A program made the position numbers and the translations under genes. The notes below the pieces were generated by a model. That model was not told the DNA's origin. It ran no database searches and saw nothing but the letters and a program-made list of their open reading frames with translations. Positions 1 through 8,308 of a stretch of DNA of 42,871 nt are shown piece by piece. This DNA is from a virus. The stretch spans positions 1 through 42,871 of IMG/VR virus record IMGVR_UViG_3300005264_000129, one strand, 5' to 3'. Positions within the stretch are counted from its first letter, which is position 1. Each line of letters starts with the position of its first letter.

Positions 1-18
1 AAAAAAATTTCAAGAAAA

Positions 19-77
19 ATGAGACACTTGGGACACTTTCCGTGGGTCATCCCACAAAAACGGGGTAAAAACGGGGT
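19..77. repeat. Iteron-like short repeat cluster with hairpin
   Basis: GACACTT occurs at 23-29 and again at 32-38. GTGGG/CCCAC (42-46 with 51-55) can form a small hairpin. AAAAACGGGGT is tandemly repeated at 56-66 and 67-77. The 11-mer ATGAGACACTT at 19-29 recurs at 42797-42807 near the other edge. Such clusters can mark packaging or initiation sites, but no function is shown here. Confidence 0.5.
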
Positions 78-159
78 GTGTTTTGAATCGAATCTGGTAC
101 AGTGTTAATAAATGCAATAATATCAATACTTTATAATTGCATAAAATTTGAAAAGATTT

Positions 160-186
160 TATTTCAAATAAAATCAATATGTTACA
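160..186 (+). repeat. 27-base terminal direct repeat, left copy
   Basis: Matches 42563-42589 at 25 of 27 positions, including a 16-base identical block (AAATCAATATGTTACA, 171-186). Both copies lie in terminal non-coding DNA in the same orientation. Candidate protein-binding or terminus-associated site; function unknown. Confidence 0.6.
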
Positions 187-261
187 ATAAACAGTAAAAA
201 AAATCGCTTGGTTGGCAAAAATTAAAGTAAAAATCGCAATGAACATAATTGAAAAAACCTA

Positions 262-290
262 TTGAAAAAAGCGATAAAAACATCTAATAT
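262..290 (+). promoter_or_regulatory. Sigma70-like promoter for the first + strand genes
   Basis: TTGAAA at 262-267, a 17-base spacer and TAATAT at 285-290. It lies 55 bases before the start at 346, which has a GGAGGAG ribosome binding site. Each box is one or two bases from consensus. Confidence 0.6.
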
Positions 291-345
291 GGGCTTATTC
301 ATATAAAACGGACGATTTTTAAGGCTAAATTATGGAGGAGATACG

Positions 346-771
346 ATGAAACTATCAAAACCAATAGGATTCCCCAAGGACGATGAACCATCCCTGTCGG
401 ATATCGTGGATAAATTGGTTGCAAACACCTACCAAATCCTACAGTGGAAATTTATTTTTGCGACGAATCGAATGTTAGAGGACGAGGACGAAGCAGTGAA
501 AGCAGGATTACCCCGTGGGTATGTTAATTTTGATCATACGAAGTTGGAACAAATTGTTTCAATGGTCGAACCGTTGTTAAAAGACGCTCAAGCGACTCGG
601 AAAATTGAAGCCCAATCGTCGAAGGATATTATCAAATTAATAGCCCAGGGAAAAATCTCACTCGATGAGGCGATAAAATTAATGTCGTTGATGAAAATAA
701 AATTGGAAGTTGACGAACGGGAAATAAAAAATCAATTACAAAAGGAAGTAATAAAATTAATGAGGAGTTAG
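346..771 (+). CDS. Hypothetical protein upstream of the packaging genes
   Basis: I do not recognise this 141-residue protein. It follows a GGAGGAG ribosome binding site about 6 bases before the ATG and lies downstream of a promoter at 262-290. Residues 1-50 are mixed. Residues 60-141 look mainly helical and charged, with alternating Lys/Glu and a C-terminal stretch that could form a coiled coil. The next gene starts 5 bases after the stop and its ribosome binding site overlaps this gene's last codons, so the two are probably cotranslated. The position before a nuclease and the small terminase would suit a packaging accessory or regulatory role, but nothing in the sequence proves it. Confidence 0.75.
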   Translation: MKLSKPIGFPKDDEPSLSDIVDKLVANTYQILQWKFIFATNRMLEDEDEAVKAGLPRGYVNFDHTKLEQIVSMVEPLLKDAQATRKIEAQSSKDIIKLIAQGKISLDEAIKLMSLMKIKLEVDEREIKNQLQKEVIKLMRS

Positions 772-775
772 AATT

Positions 776-1174
776 ATGGTCAATGCTCGAGCAAAGGGGG
801 CAAGGGGTGAACGTGAATTTTGCAAATGGTTGCAGGAAAAACTTGATTTGCCGATCACCCCTGAACGGAACCTCGATCAAGTAAGGAATGGCGGAGCTGA
901 TATTGTTTTTCCTCCGTTTGTTTTTGAAATAAAACGGTGCGAATTATTAGCTCAACGTAAATGGTGGTTACAAGTGAAAAAAGCAAGTCGAAAAATGCCT
1001 GGGCTAATCCCGGTAGTATGTTATCGACGCAACAACCACCCGTGGGAATTTCTGATTCCTAAAAGTCCATATGGTTATGATGAAATGGGGGAAGGGGATT
1101 TTATTCGATGGATGAAAAACGAATATCGAAAAACGACCATAAACACGTCAAATTTTAACATTGGGGCGGTATGA
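776..1174 (+). CDS. PD-(D/E)XK phage nuclease, resolvase-like
   Basis: The 132-residue protein has the layout of small phage PD-(D/E)XK endonucleases, often annotated as Holliday junction resolvase-like or VRR-NUC-like. An N-terminal acidic site lies in KGARGEREF (residues 7-15), GGAD places Asp42, and FEIK places Glu51 and Lys53; the Gln of WWLQVKK follows at 66. Enzymes of this type resolve branched DNA or trim DNA before packaging. The gene sits 5 bases after the preceding hypothetical gene and before the promoter of the late block. The active-site residues are visible; the substrate is inference from family and place. Confidence 0.7.
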   Translation: MVNARAKGARGEREFCKWLQEKLDLPITPERNLDQVRNGGADIVFPPFVFEIKRCELLAQRKWWLQVKKASRKMPGLIPVVCYRRNNHPWEFLIPKSPYGYDEMGEGDFIRWMKNEYRKTTINTSNFNIGAV

Positions 1175-1429
1175 ATGTAATCGTATATGTTTATTGTAAA
1201 CATCGATAAAATACGTGTATACGCTCGATATATGCGATATTATGATCGTATGAAATGTCAATATGCGTTGATTGAATTATTGCGAATATTTTATTGACAT
1301 TTTATGTTAATTATCGTATGATTGTGTTTATGAATAAAAATGTATTTATTCGAGGTAGATTGGTTAGGAAGGTTTTTTCGCAGCCTGCGATTTTACGATA
1401 TGCTGGCTTTCTCCATGACTGGGGCTTAA
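1175..1429. other. Intergenic regulatory region before the late operon
   Basis: 255 bases with no gene. It is rich in CGATA/TCGTAT-type words, contains the late-block promoter at 1294-1322, and has a short hairpin (TCGCA/TGCGA, 1378-1390). The untranslated leader from promoter to 1430 is about 100 bases. Confidence 0.6.
1294..1322 (+). promoter_or_regulatory. Strong sigma70-like promoter of the structural operon
   Basis: TTGACA (1294-1299, perfect), a 17-base spacer, then TATGAT (1317-1322, five of six). It is the best + strand promoter in the left half and lies before the terminase genes. Confidence 0.75.
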
Positions 1430-1825
1430 ATGGGAATCAAATATAAAAAAAATTACGACAACCGGGCATACAAAATTTTAGCCAAACCACTGGCTTCAGA
1501 GTTGGACGTGTGCCTGGAGTTTGGTATTTCTGATGAAACGTTGGAAAAATGGAAATCGGAAAGCCCCAGTTTTCATTGGTCGATTCAAAAAGGCTTGTTA
1601 CGAGGCGAACAAAAACTACGAAAAATCCTATTTAGTTTGGCCTTTTGTTCGCCCAAGGACTCGAATACGAAACTCCTCACACTGCTAGCCAGTAACGTAT
1701 ACGGTATCAACGAGGAGCATTTAACGACGATTCGCAACCAGAACCCAGTGGAAAATCCCGAGGAAATTATGAAAGCACGGGGAATCCCTATTCCCGATAT
1801 TGAGGTTCCCGATGTTAGCATATGA
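1430..1825 (+). CDS. Probable terminase small subunit
   Basis: 131 residues immediately before, and overlapping, the large terminase. Residues 22-60 read as a helix-turn-helix typical of small terminases (LASELDVCLEFGISDETLEKW), followed by basic helical sequence and an acidic Pro-rich tail near residues 105-131. Small terminase subunits bind the packaging site and regulate the motor. The assignment rests on gene order and the DNA-binding pattern; overall sequence is divergent. The ATG has only a weak ribosome binding site, which is unusual for this genome, but no better start is visible downstream. Confidence 0.7.
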   Translation: MGIKYKKNYDNRAYKILAKPLASELDVCLEFGISDETLEKWKSESPSFHWSIQKGLLRGEQKLRKILFSLAFCSPKDSNTKLLTLLASNVYGINEEHLTTIRNQNPVENPEEIMKARGIPIPDIEVPDVSI

Positions 1826-3254
1826 GGATATTGATATACTTGAGAGTTGGTGGGTTAATAAAGCCCGAATAAATTTTTGGGCATATCGACAATTCATGAG
1901 AGCCAGCAATTTTAAAATTGGCTGGTTTATTAAGGCTTTATCGGCTGCTTTACAACAGTTTTACGTGGATTATTTATCACAAAAACGTCCTATTTTAATT
2001 ATTACTTGTCCTCCACAGCATGGGAAATCATGGAGCATCGAGGATATTATTTCATGGATCGCTGGACAAAATCCAAACTTAAAACAGGTTTATGCGTCAT
2101 TTTCGGAAAATTTGGGGATTCGCTGTAATGCCAGTATTCAAAGGACGATCATAGGCGAAAAATATCAACAGATTTTTCCCGATACGACGATTAATAGTAA
2201 AAACGTTGTAACTCTTTCTAATACTTACAAGAAAAATTCAACTCTGATTGAATTTATCAACAAAACTGGCTCTTTTCGTAATACTACGGTTAATGGGCCA
2301 ATCACGGGGGAAGGACTCGATATCGGTTATATCGACGATCCGATAAAAGGCCGCAAGGAAGCCGAATCAAAATTGATTCGTGATGGAGTTTGGAACTGGT
2401 TTTGTGATGACTTTGGTACTCGCTTCGCAGACGATGCAGGTTTTATCGTTACCGCCACTCGCTGGCATGTTGATGATTTGGTTGGTAGGTTGATTAAAAA
2501 ATACGGCATGGATCGTATTACACTTTTTAAATTTCAAGCGATCGCCGAGCAAGACGAGGAATACCGAAAACAAGGTGAACCATTATTTCCCGAATTAAAA
2601 TCGTTGGAGTTTTTATCCGAAAAGAAAAACGTTTTATTGCCCGCATCGTGGGAATCGCTATATCAACAAAGTCCAGTAAAAGCGAGTGGAAATATGATTC
2701 ATCGGGAATGGTGGCAATGGTGGGAAGCTTTACCGCTTTTCGATTTTACTTACATTGTCGCCGATACAGCGCAGAAAAAGGGAAATCAAAACGATTATAC
2801 CGACTTTCAATACTGGGGCCACGGTCACGATGGGAACATTTATTTAATTGATCACGTTCATGAAAAATTCACAGTTCCCGAGGTCGAACGAGAAGCCGAG
2901 ATTTTTTATTTGAAACACGCTGAACCCTTTAATGGCGGCGTTTTTCGCGGCATGTGTATTGAGGATAAAAGCTCGGGAATCGGGCTGGTTCAACGATTTG
3001 AGGAAAAAAATTACAAAGTAAATGGGATTCCACGAACGGCGGATAAAGTAACAAGGGCATATGATGCAGGTCCTGAAATTAAAGCGGGGAAAGTTTTTCT
3101 CAATACACGAGTTTCAGACGTGCATGTAATCACCGATGAAGCAATGACATTCCCGAATGGAACATTTGATGATGCTTTTGACTGCACGATGAGCGCTATT
3201 GAAGTAGCATATATTTACCCTGAAATTTTAAACAATGAAATTTTCGTAGGTTGA
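1812..3254 (+). CDS. Terminase large subunit (packaging ATPase-nuclease)
   Basis: 480-residue motor that translocates and cuts phage DNA at the portal. The ATPase half carries a Walker A-type CPPQHGKS (66-73), Walker B with YIDDP (173-177) and coupling motif TATRW (214-218). The nuclease half has an RNase H-like acidic set: Asp318 in IVADTAQ, Glu384 in CIEDKSSG and Asp454/Asp457 in FDDAFD. This matches the psiM2 ORF9/terminase_6 group. I chose the ATG at 1812, six bases after GAGG, over an in-frame TTG at 1800; it overlaps the small subunit gene by 14 bases, suggesting translational coupling. Confidence 0.95.
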   Translation: MLAYEDIDILESWWVNKARINFWAYRQFMRASNFKIGWFIKALSAALQQFYVDYLSQKRPILIITCPPQHGKSWSIEDIISWIAGQNPNLKQVYASFSENLGIRCNASIQRTIIGEKYQQIFPDTTINSKNVVTLSNTYKKNSTLIEFINKTGSFRNTTVNGPITGEGLDIGYIDDPIKGRKEAESKLIRDGVWNWFCDDFGTRFADDAGFIVTATRWHVDDLVGRLIKKYGMDRITLFKFQAIAEQDEEYRKQGEPLFPELKSLEFLSEKKNVLLPASWESLYQQSPVKASGNMIHREWWQWWEALPLFDFTYIVADTAQKKGNQNDYTDFQYWGHGHDGNIYLIDHVHEKFTVPEVEREAEIFYLKHAEPFNGGVFRGMCIEDKSSGIGLVQRFEEKNYKVNGIPRTADKVTRAYDAGPEIKAGKVFLNTRVSDVHVITDEAMTFPNGTFDDAFDCTMSAIEVAYIYPEILNNEIFVG

Positions 3255-3262
3255 AGGATATT

Positions 3263-3526
3263 ATGGAACTACAAGTGGGCAAGGAAATTTTTAGAAAAAC
3301 CCTCGAGGATCGAGCAGGAACTGAAATTGAGTGCCTTCGAATCGCAGGGAAAGGCGATATTATTATTTGCGATTCTAACGAAGTTCCGCCTGATGATTGC
3401 TATTTAATTTTGATGGTCGGATCGAGTAAATTAGAAAATCAGGGAATATACATTCCTGCTTTGCCCACTGGCGATACGGTACGAGTAACCCGTGTGGAAA
3501 TTTCCACAACAATCAATTTTATTTAA
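3263..3526 (+). CDS. Hypothetical protein between terminase and portal
   Basis: 87-residue protein, not recognised. It is mixed alpha/beta with a beta-rich core (ECLRIAGKGDIIICDSN and CYLILMVGSS) and no Cys-metal site, signal peptide or membrane segment. The ATG at 3263 has AAGGA a few bases upstream; an in-frame TTG at 3251 would overlap the terminase stop and is less likely. The gene is packed between terminase and portal, 10 bases before the latter, so a small head or packaging role is probable but unproven. Confidence 0.7.
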   Translation: MELQVGKEIFRKTLEDRAGTEIECLRIAGKGDIIICDSNEVPPDDCYLILMVGSSKLENQGIYIPALPTGDTVRVTRVEISTTINFI

Positions 3527-3536
3527 GGTCGGCATA

Positions 3537-5480
3537 ATGAACCCACTTACATTTCTTTATAATTTAGTTAAGGAAAAACGTAATTATGCGATTGCGGAGA
3601 GCTACCATTATAAAACTCCATCGCCCGTTTTTTCCACTTGGTCCTTAAAATCCGCAGTCAAGGATGGATACAAGAAAAATCCGTGGGTTTATCGATCAGT
3701 ATTTTTGAAGGCTAAAGCAGGGGCTTCAGTAAATTGGTATGTCGCAGACTCGGACGGAAAAAAAATTGACGGTCACCCATTGACAATACTTTTTGATCGA
3801 CCGAATCCGTTTATTTCTCGCCAAGACTTATTTGAATTGATCATCGCCTGGCTCGAGTTAACCGGCAATTCGTACATGAAAAAAGTTTTGGTAGGTGGAC
3901 AAGTAAAGGAACTTTGGCCGATATCGCCCGATCGCTTAAAACCCGTTCCTACGAAAAATGTAATAAAATGGATGGAGGGATATTCATTAGACCAAAGCAG
4001 GAAAGTTACATTCCAGCCCGAGGAAATTATCCACAATAAATATTTTAATCCCGCTAATCCACTTTTAGGAATTTCACCGTTGGAGGCCGTGGCAAAATCA
4101 GTTGATATCGACAATGCACAAAAAGACTTTAACTTGGCATCAACTCAAAATCGCGGCGTCATTGATGGGGTTTTTTCATTTGAACGGAACTTTGCGAGTC
4201 AGGATGAAGCTGATGCCGTATCCGATCGACTGAACGAGAAATACCGAGGGAAGCGAACATTCGGCGTACTGGGTTCTAATGCTAAATATATCAGAACGGC
4301 ATTAACACCCGTGGAAATGGACTTTTTAAATTCAGGTCGGAAGAGCATGGAGGAAATTTTTGTCGCCTTTGGCGTTCCTCCAGTTTATGCCGGTATTATG
4401 CAAGCCGCGACTTTAAATAATTATAAAACGAGTGAACTCGTTTTTTGGTTTGGTACGATGTTATTCCTCCTCGACGATTTGAAGGACACATTTAATTTTT
4501 CGTTAAGCGATCAACTAAAACCTGGAGAACAACTTGTTTATGATTTATCCGGAGTTCCGGCGATTCGTGAAGCGATGCTATCAAAAACGAAGGTTGCGAA
4601 AAATCTCTACGATATGGGAGTTCCATTCAAGCAGCTGAATAAAATTTTTAAACTCGGCTTTCAGGAATTTGAAGGTTGGGAACAAAGCAATCCACTAAAT
4701 CAAAAATCCACGGAGCAGGTATCGCAATCAGAACGTTCCACGATGAAAAGGCGTTATACGCTGGTTGAAAAACGAGCCAGTAATTACAATAAGTTGCTTA
4801 AGAAACAAGAAAAATTGAATCAAAAAGTCATTCACGACCTGCTTCAAACTCAACAGGAAAGCATTTTTGATTTTTTCGACGAAAAGGGAATTACAACACA
4901 GGGCATTGATGAAAAAATCGCCGAATCAACCTCATTGTGGAAGGATGCTTTAGAAAAAATATACATTGAAACGTCACTGCTTTTTGGGGCGGATATGGTG
5001 ATTGAAAAAAGGTCCATTGAAGACGATTTGACAAAGGAAATTGAAAAATATTTATACCAGGAGGACGTTGTTTTAACTGAAATCTCGTTGATGGATGAAA
5101 CCACAGCGACTAAAATTGTTAATATCGCAAAGGAAGCACTCGGTTCAGGTGCTACGATGAACGAGGTTCAGCAAGCCATAGTGGATTGTGGAATTTTTGA
5201 CGAAAAAAGGGCTTTGATGTTGTCACGAACTATTACGGGTACTGCTTCCAATTTAGGCCAAATTTACGGTGCTTCACTCGCCGGGGCAACGATGAAAACC
5301 TGGACTACTGCGGGTTTTGAAGTCAGGGAAAGTCATCAGGCTTTGGAAGGGCAAACAATAAAAATTGACGAATATTTTATCGTAGGGAGCGAAAAGGCTT
5401 TGTTCCCGCTCGATAACCGATTAAGCCCAGGGGAAAGGGTAAATTGTCGATGCACGTTATTTTACTCTGTGGGCGAATAA
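3537..5480 (+). CDS. HK97-type portal fused to a MuF-like minor head domain
   Basis: 647 residues. Residues 1 to about 400 match HK97-type portals: the N-terminal KNPWVYRSV region, HPLTILFDRPNP, the LTGNSYMKK segment, FQPEEIIHNKY and the FGVPPVYAGI motif. The portal forms the 12-subunit ring through which DNA enters and to which the neck binds. The last ~120 residues carry the MuF signature, with VRESHQALEGQ and a terminal VNCRC segment. In most phages these are separate neighbouring genes; here they are one polypeptide with a helical linker (about residues 405-540). The ATG at 3537 follows AAGG; an in-frame GTG at 3492 overlaps the previous gene and is rejected. Confidence 0.93.
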   Translation: MNPLTFLYNLVKEKRNYAIAESYHYKTPSPVFSTWSLKSAVKDGYKKNPWVYRSVFLKAKAGASVNWYVADSDGKKIDGHPLTILFDRPNPFISRQDLFELIIAWLELTGNSYMKKVLVGGQVKELWPISPDRLKPVPTKNVIKWMEGYSLDQSRKVTFQPEEIIHNKYFNPANPLLGISPLEAVAKSVDIDNAQKDFNLASTQNRGVIDGVFSFERNFASQDEADAVSDRLNEKYRGKRTFGVLGSNAKYIRTALTPVEMDFLNSGRKSMEEIFVAFGVPPVYAGIMQAATLNNYKTSELVFWFGTMLFLLDDLKDTFNFSLSDQLKPGEQLVYDLSGVPAIREAMLSKTKVAKNLYDMGVPFKQLNKIFKLGFQEFEGWEQSNPLNQKSTEQVSQSERSTMKRRYTLVEKRASNYNKLLKKQEKLNQKVIHDLLQTQQESIFDFFDEKGITTQGIDEKIAESTSLWKDALEKIYIETSLLFGADMVIEKRSIEDDLTKEIEKYLYQEDVVLTEISLMDETTATKIVNIAKEALGSGATMNEVQQAIVDCGIFDEKRALMLSRTITGTASNLGQIYGASLAGATMKTWTTAGFEVRESHQALEGQTIKIDEYFIVGSEKALFPLDNRLSPGERVNCRCTLFYSVGE

Positions 5481-5504
5481 ATTAATTTAAACAAGGAGCT
5501 GATT

Positions 5505-6539
5505 GTGAATAAAAAACTTGAAGTTCGTTCGTCGGGTGAAATACGGAGCACGGAGGGAGAAGGAATTTGTGAGGCCTATTTAACCCGATGGGATACGATT
5601 GATTCATGGAACACCACTTTTGAGGAAGGTGCTTTTAAAAAATCGTTCAAAAAAAGGGGTGCCGAAGGCATTAAATTAATTTGGAACCACGAGGAGCTCG
5701 CCGGTAAAATCCTCGAGGTTTCAGAAGACTCAACCGGGCCGAAGGTTAAAGTGCAATTTAACCTCAACACCCGGACTGGCAAGGAGGCTTTTGAACACGT
5801 AAAAGCTGGCGACGTGCAATGTTTTTCATTCGGTTTTACCACGCTTAAAGACCGATGGAAAAACGGGATTCGATCGATCCAGGAAGTGGATATCGTTGAG
5901 TGTGGACCTGTAGTTTTTCCTGCGAACGAAAAGGCGAAAATTACGGGCGTTCGTGCTGAGGACTTTGATGAAACGATCGAAGAAAATGCCCTCCGACGTA
6001 AAAGGTATGAACTTATCGATGCGTTGAGCGTTACCCTCGACGATATTTATTGGGGTCCTAATAGCGATAAATTGGATAACATTCTCCCACTGATGGACGT
6101 TGCGATTTCAAAATTTCATACGGCATATCTCGATTGGCTAAAGGACTGGTATGATCGCTATGGAAATCGCACTGGCGGATCGCCTCGTGAATTGAGAACA
6201 AGCGTTCAAAAGGTTTTAAATTCCATTGATTTTGACGACTTAAAAAGTCAAACCGGTTTTACCGATGATGAAATTAAGCGGTTAACTCGCAATCAACTGC
6301 TTTCTACCAGGAGCCGGGAAAAAATGGAAAAAGCCCCGAAGGAACTTCGGATCGCTTATAACGAATTGCGACGGGCTAAAGTTGAAGCCCTTTGCGATGA
6401 GTTCCGAAACTCGGGTTTTTCAAACGTCGAACGGGAACGATTTTTTAACCTCCTTGATTTTAGGAATAAGGAAATTATTGACGAATCCGGAGCCAGGGAG
6501 ATTATAAATTTTTTGACCGATTTTAGGAGTAGGCTTTAA
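5505..6539 (+). CDS. HK97-type prohead protease with long C-terminal extension
   Basis: 344 residues beginning at a GTG that follows AAGGAG by six bases. Residues 1-150 are an S78-type capsid maturation protease: His62 in IWNHEE, Ser108 in CFSFGF and an acidic partner in the EVDIVE segment (127-132), followed by the typical GPVVFPANEKAKI. It cleaves scaffold or delta-domain sequence during head maturation. The remaining ~190 residues are mostly helical, charged and not part of the protease family; they could be a fused scaffolding function. The gene lies just before the capsid gene, the usual order. Confidence 0.9.
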   Translation: MNKKLEVRSSGEIRSTEGEGICEAYLTRWDTIDSWNTTFEEGAFKKSFKKRGAEGIKLIWNHEELAGKILEVSEDSTGPKVKVQFNLNTRTGKEAFEHVKAGDVQCFSFGFTTLKDRWKNGIRSIQEVDIVECGPVVFPANEKAKITGVRAEDFDETIEENALRRKRYELIDALSVTLDDIYWGPNSDKLDNILPLMDVAISKFHTAYLDWLKDWYDRYGNRTGGSPRELRTSVQKVLNSIDFDDLKSQTGFTDDEIKRLTRNQLLSTRSREKMEKAPKELRIAYNELRRAKVEALCDEFRNSGFSNVERERFFNLLDFRNKEIIDESGAREIINFLTDFRSRL

Positions 6540-6566
6540 TTTTAATTAATAAAGGAGATTTAGAAA

Positions 6567-7784
6567 ATGGCTGATGAATTAACATTGAAGGATTTACACG
6601 AGGAAATGGGCAAAACTTTTGAGGCGTTCAAGGAGGCCAACGACAAAGCCCTGAAGGAAGCAGAAACCCGTGGGGGAAAAGCCACCGCCGAGACTCGGGA
6701 AAAAGTCGATGCCCTGAACGAGACGATTACGGAGCTGAAAAAGTCCATTGAGGAAATTGAAAAACGTGCTGGCCGTACCGGAAACTTGAAAACTCCCGAG
6801 GGCGAGGACGATGCCGAAAAGGAACTGCGAGCCCAGGCATATGAAAAATATATCCGGTATGGCATGGGCGAGAACGCTGCCGTTGATATGTCGCCGGAGG
6901 AAAAAAGGGCACTCGCAGGAACTGCCGACGATGACGGCCAGTTTTTGGTTCCCACTGATTTTGAAACGAATCTCATTATGAAAGCCTTTGATCTCGCCGA
7001 AGTTCGCCCACTTTGCCAGGCTGGAACTACTTCAAGGGATTCGGTCAAAATGGGCGCACTCGGAAAACCCGTTGTGGCATGGGGAACTCGGGGTCTCGCC
7101 GTTGACGAAAAAACTTTAAGTACCGGGGGAATCATCATCCCAGTCAAAAACATCCGAGCTCTCCATCTGGTTTCAAATGATACGCTCGACGATTCGGCTG
7201 CTGATATCATGAGCGAACTTGCCCAAGCGTTCGAGCTCGCAGTTGCTGAAGCCGAGGACGATGCTTTTATCGTTGGCGATTCGCCCGATTCACCCCGTGG
7301 AATCTTGGTTCATCCCCAGGTCCAGGCGAATAAAACCATGTCAGGCGTTTCTGGCGATATCGCTGACGCATCCCACAATGGTATGGATGCGTTGAAAGCC
7401 ATGGTTTACGCCCTGAAAAAAGTGTATCGTCGCAACGCAACTTGGGCGATGAACTCAACCACTGAAGGCGTTTATCGTACACTAAAGGATGGCGATGGTC
7501 GCTACCTTTGGGATACCGGGCTGGACAAAGAAGGCGTGCCAACACTGCTCGGCAAAAAAGTCATTAATCCCGAGGGTATGCCGGATATTTCTGCTGGCAA
7601 TTATCCCGTCCTTTTTGGCGATTTCAACAGTGGGTATAAAATTCGTGACCGGTCTGGAATCGTGATTAAGCGACTGGTTGAGCGATATGCCGAATACGAT
7701 CAAACCGGCTTTCTCCTCAAAAAGCGAGTTGGTGGAGGTGTCGCACTTCCTGAAGCATTTAGGTGCTTGAAAATTTCCGCATAA
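6567..7784 (+). CDS. Major capsid protein, HK97 fold
   Basis: 405 residues. Residues 1-75 form a charged coiled coil, the expected delta/scaffold domain removed by the upstream protease. The rest follows HK97-type capsids: GQFLVPTDFETNLI, the RPLCQAG segment, GDSPDSPRGIL, the WAMNSTT segment and the C-terminal GFLLKKRVGGGV. Many copies form the icosahedral shell. Strong AAAGGAG ribosome binding site and GC-richer codon choice than its neighbours suggest high expression. The open frame on the opposite strand is a by-product of this codon bias. Confidence 0.95.
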   Translation: MADELTLKDLHEEMGKTFEAFKEANDKALKEAETRGGKATAETREKVDALNETITELKKSIEEIEKRAGRTGNLKTPEGEDDAEKELRAQAYEKYIRYGMGENAAVDMSPEEKRALAGTADDDGQFLVPTDFETNLIMKAFDLAEVRPLCQAGTTSRDSVKMGALGKPVVAWGTRGLAVDEKTLSTGGIIIPVKNIRALHLVSNDTLDDSAADIMSELAQAFELAVAEAEDDAFIVGDSPDSPRGILVHPQVQANKTMSGVSGDIADASHNGMDALKAMVYALKKVYRRNATWAMNSTTEGVYRTLKDGDGRYLWDTGLDKEGVPTLLGKKVINPEGMPDISAGNYPVLFGDFNSGYKIRDRSGIVIKRLVERYAEYDQTGFLLKKRVGGGVALPEAFRCLKISA

Positions 7785-7796
7785 AAATAATGAACG

Positions 7797-7817
7797 AGCC
7801 TCGGATTTTTCGGGGCT
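7797..7817 (+). other. RNA stem-loop after the capsid gene
   Basis: AGCCTCG pairs with CGGGGCT (seven pairs, one G-U) around a T-rich loop. No U-tract follows, so it is more likely a processing or mRNA-stabilising hairpin, or a weak terminator, than a full terminator. Confidence 0.5.
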
Positions 7818-7839
7818 AAAAAACAAAATAAGGAGATAA

Positions 7840-8229
7840 ATGATGAAAAACGATCCAAGTTCAAATTATGATATCGTCGATGTTTTGGATGCCAAATCGA
7901 GAACCGTTGGGACGGTTTACACTGCTGCAGTAGACCTCGTAAACGCTGATTGTGTCGCCTTTTTGGTCTCCTGTGGGGTTTGGGATACGAGCTTTGAGGT
8001 GACGCTTCAATATTCGGATGACGGGTCCACGTGGACGGATGAACCTGATACCGAAGCAGGAAATACTGTTTCTGCTACTTTGACCGAAGCCGGAAGTGCT
8101 TTGATCAAAGTGCCGAATCCACGGGCGAGATATATTCGATTGAAAATCGCATTAGGTGGAACTTGTGTGGTGAGCGTTACCGCTATTTCAGGGCCCTTGC
8201 TTTCGGTTGATGCCCCAGATGCCGCATAA
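7840..8229 (+). CDS. Probable head decoration-like beta protein
   Basis: 129-residue protein that looks beta-rich, with alternating hydrophobic strands, many Thr/Val/Asp and a segment resembling a discoidin/jelly-roll strand set (VTLQYSDDGSTWTDEP). Similar small proteins follow the capsid gene in many environmental siphoviruses and are guessed to decorate the head; no catalytic motif is visible. AAGGAG precedes two consecutive ATG codons (7840 and 7843); the second has the better seven-base spacing. It is flanked by hairpins at 7797-7817 and 8252-8287, so its message may be separately processed. Function is inferred from position. Confidence 0.65.
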   Translation: MMKNDPSSNYDIVDVLDAKSRTVGTVYTAAVDLVNADCVAFLVSCGVWDTSFEVTLQYSDDGSTWTDEPDTEAGNTVSATLTEAGSALIKVPNPRARYIRLKIALGGTCVVSVTAISGPLLSVDAPDAA

Positions 8230-8251
8230 TTTTTAACCCTAATTTAACATA

Positions 8252-8287
8252 CTCGGACGAGGAAATTGTTTAATTTTCTCGTTCGGG
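8252..8287 (+). other. Long RNA stem-loop after the decoration-like gene
   Basis: An imperfect 16-pair stem with some G-U pairs and a GTTT loop at 8268-8271. It separates the decoration-like gene from the connector gene. No long U-tract follows, so a processing/stability element or weak terminator is more likely. Confidence 0.55.
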
Positions 8288-8308
8288 TTATTCAAAGCGA
8301 GGAATATA

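Larger units (their letters stand above)
1..345. other. Left terminal non-coding region
   Basis: AT-rich stretch with no convincing gene; the only long open frame, on the - strand, is hydrophobic low-complexity sequence without a ribosome binding site. It holds short direct repeats and a small hairpin at 19-77, one copy of a 27-base repeat shared with the right end (160-186), and a sigma70-like promoter (262-290) for the first gene. The edge is a run of seven A, as is the right edge. Joined to the right end it would form about 700 bases of non-coding DNA, a plausible place for packaging or origin functions. That role is inference. Confidence 0.6.

Noticed and set aside
10-246. Open frame on the - strand in the left end (hydrophobic, 78 residues)
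   Set aside because: No ribosome binding site, low-complexity composition from AT-rich non-coding DNA, and it overlaps the short repeat cluster.
6560-7210. Long antisense open frame within the capsid gene
   Set aside because: Explained by the GC-richer codon usage of the capsid gene; no start signal and Ser/Arg-rich shadow composition.
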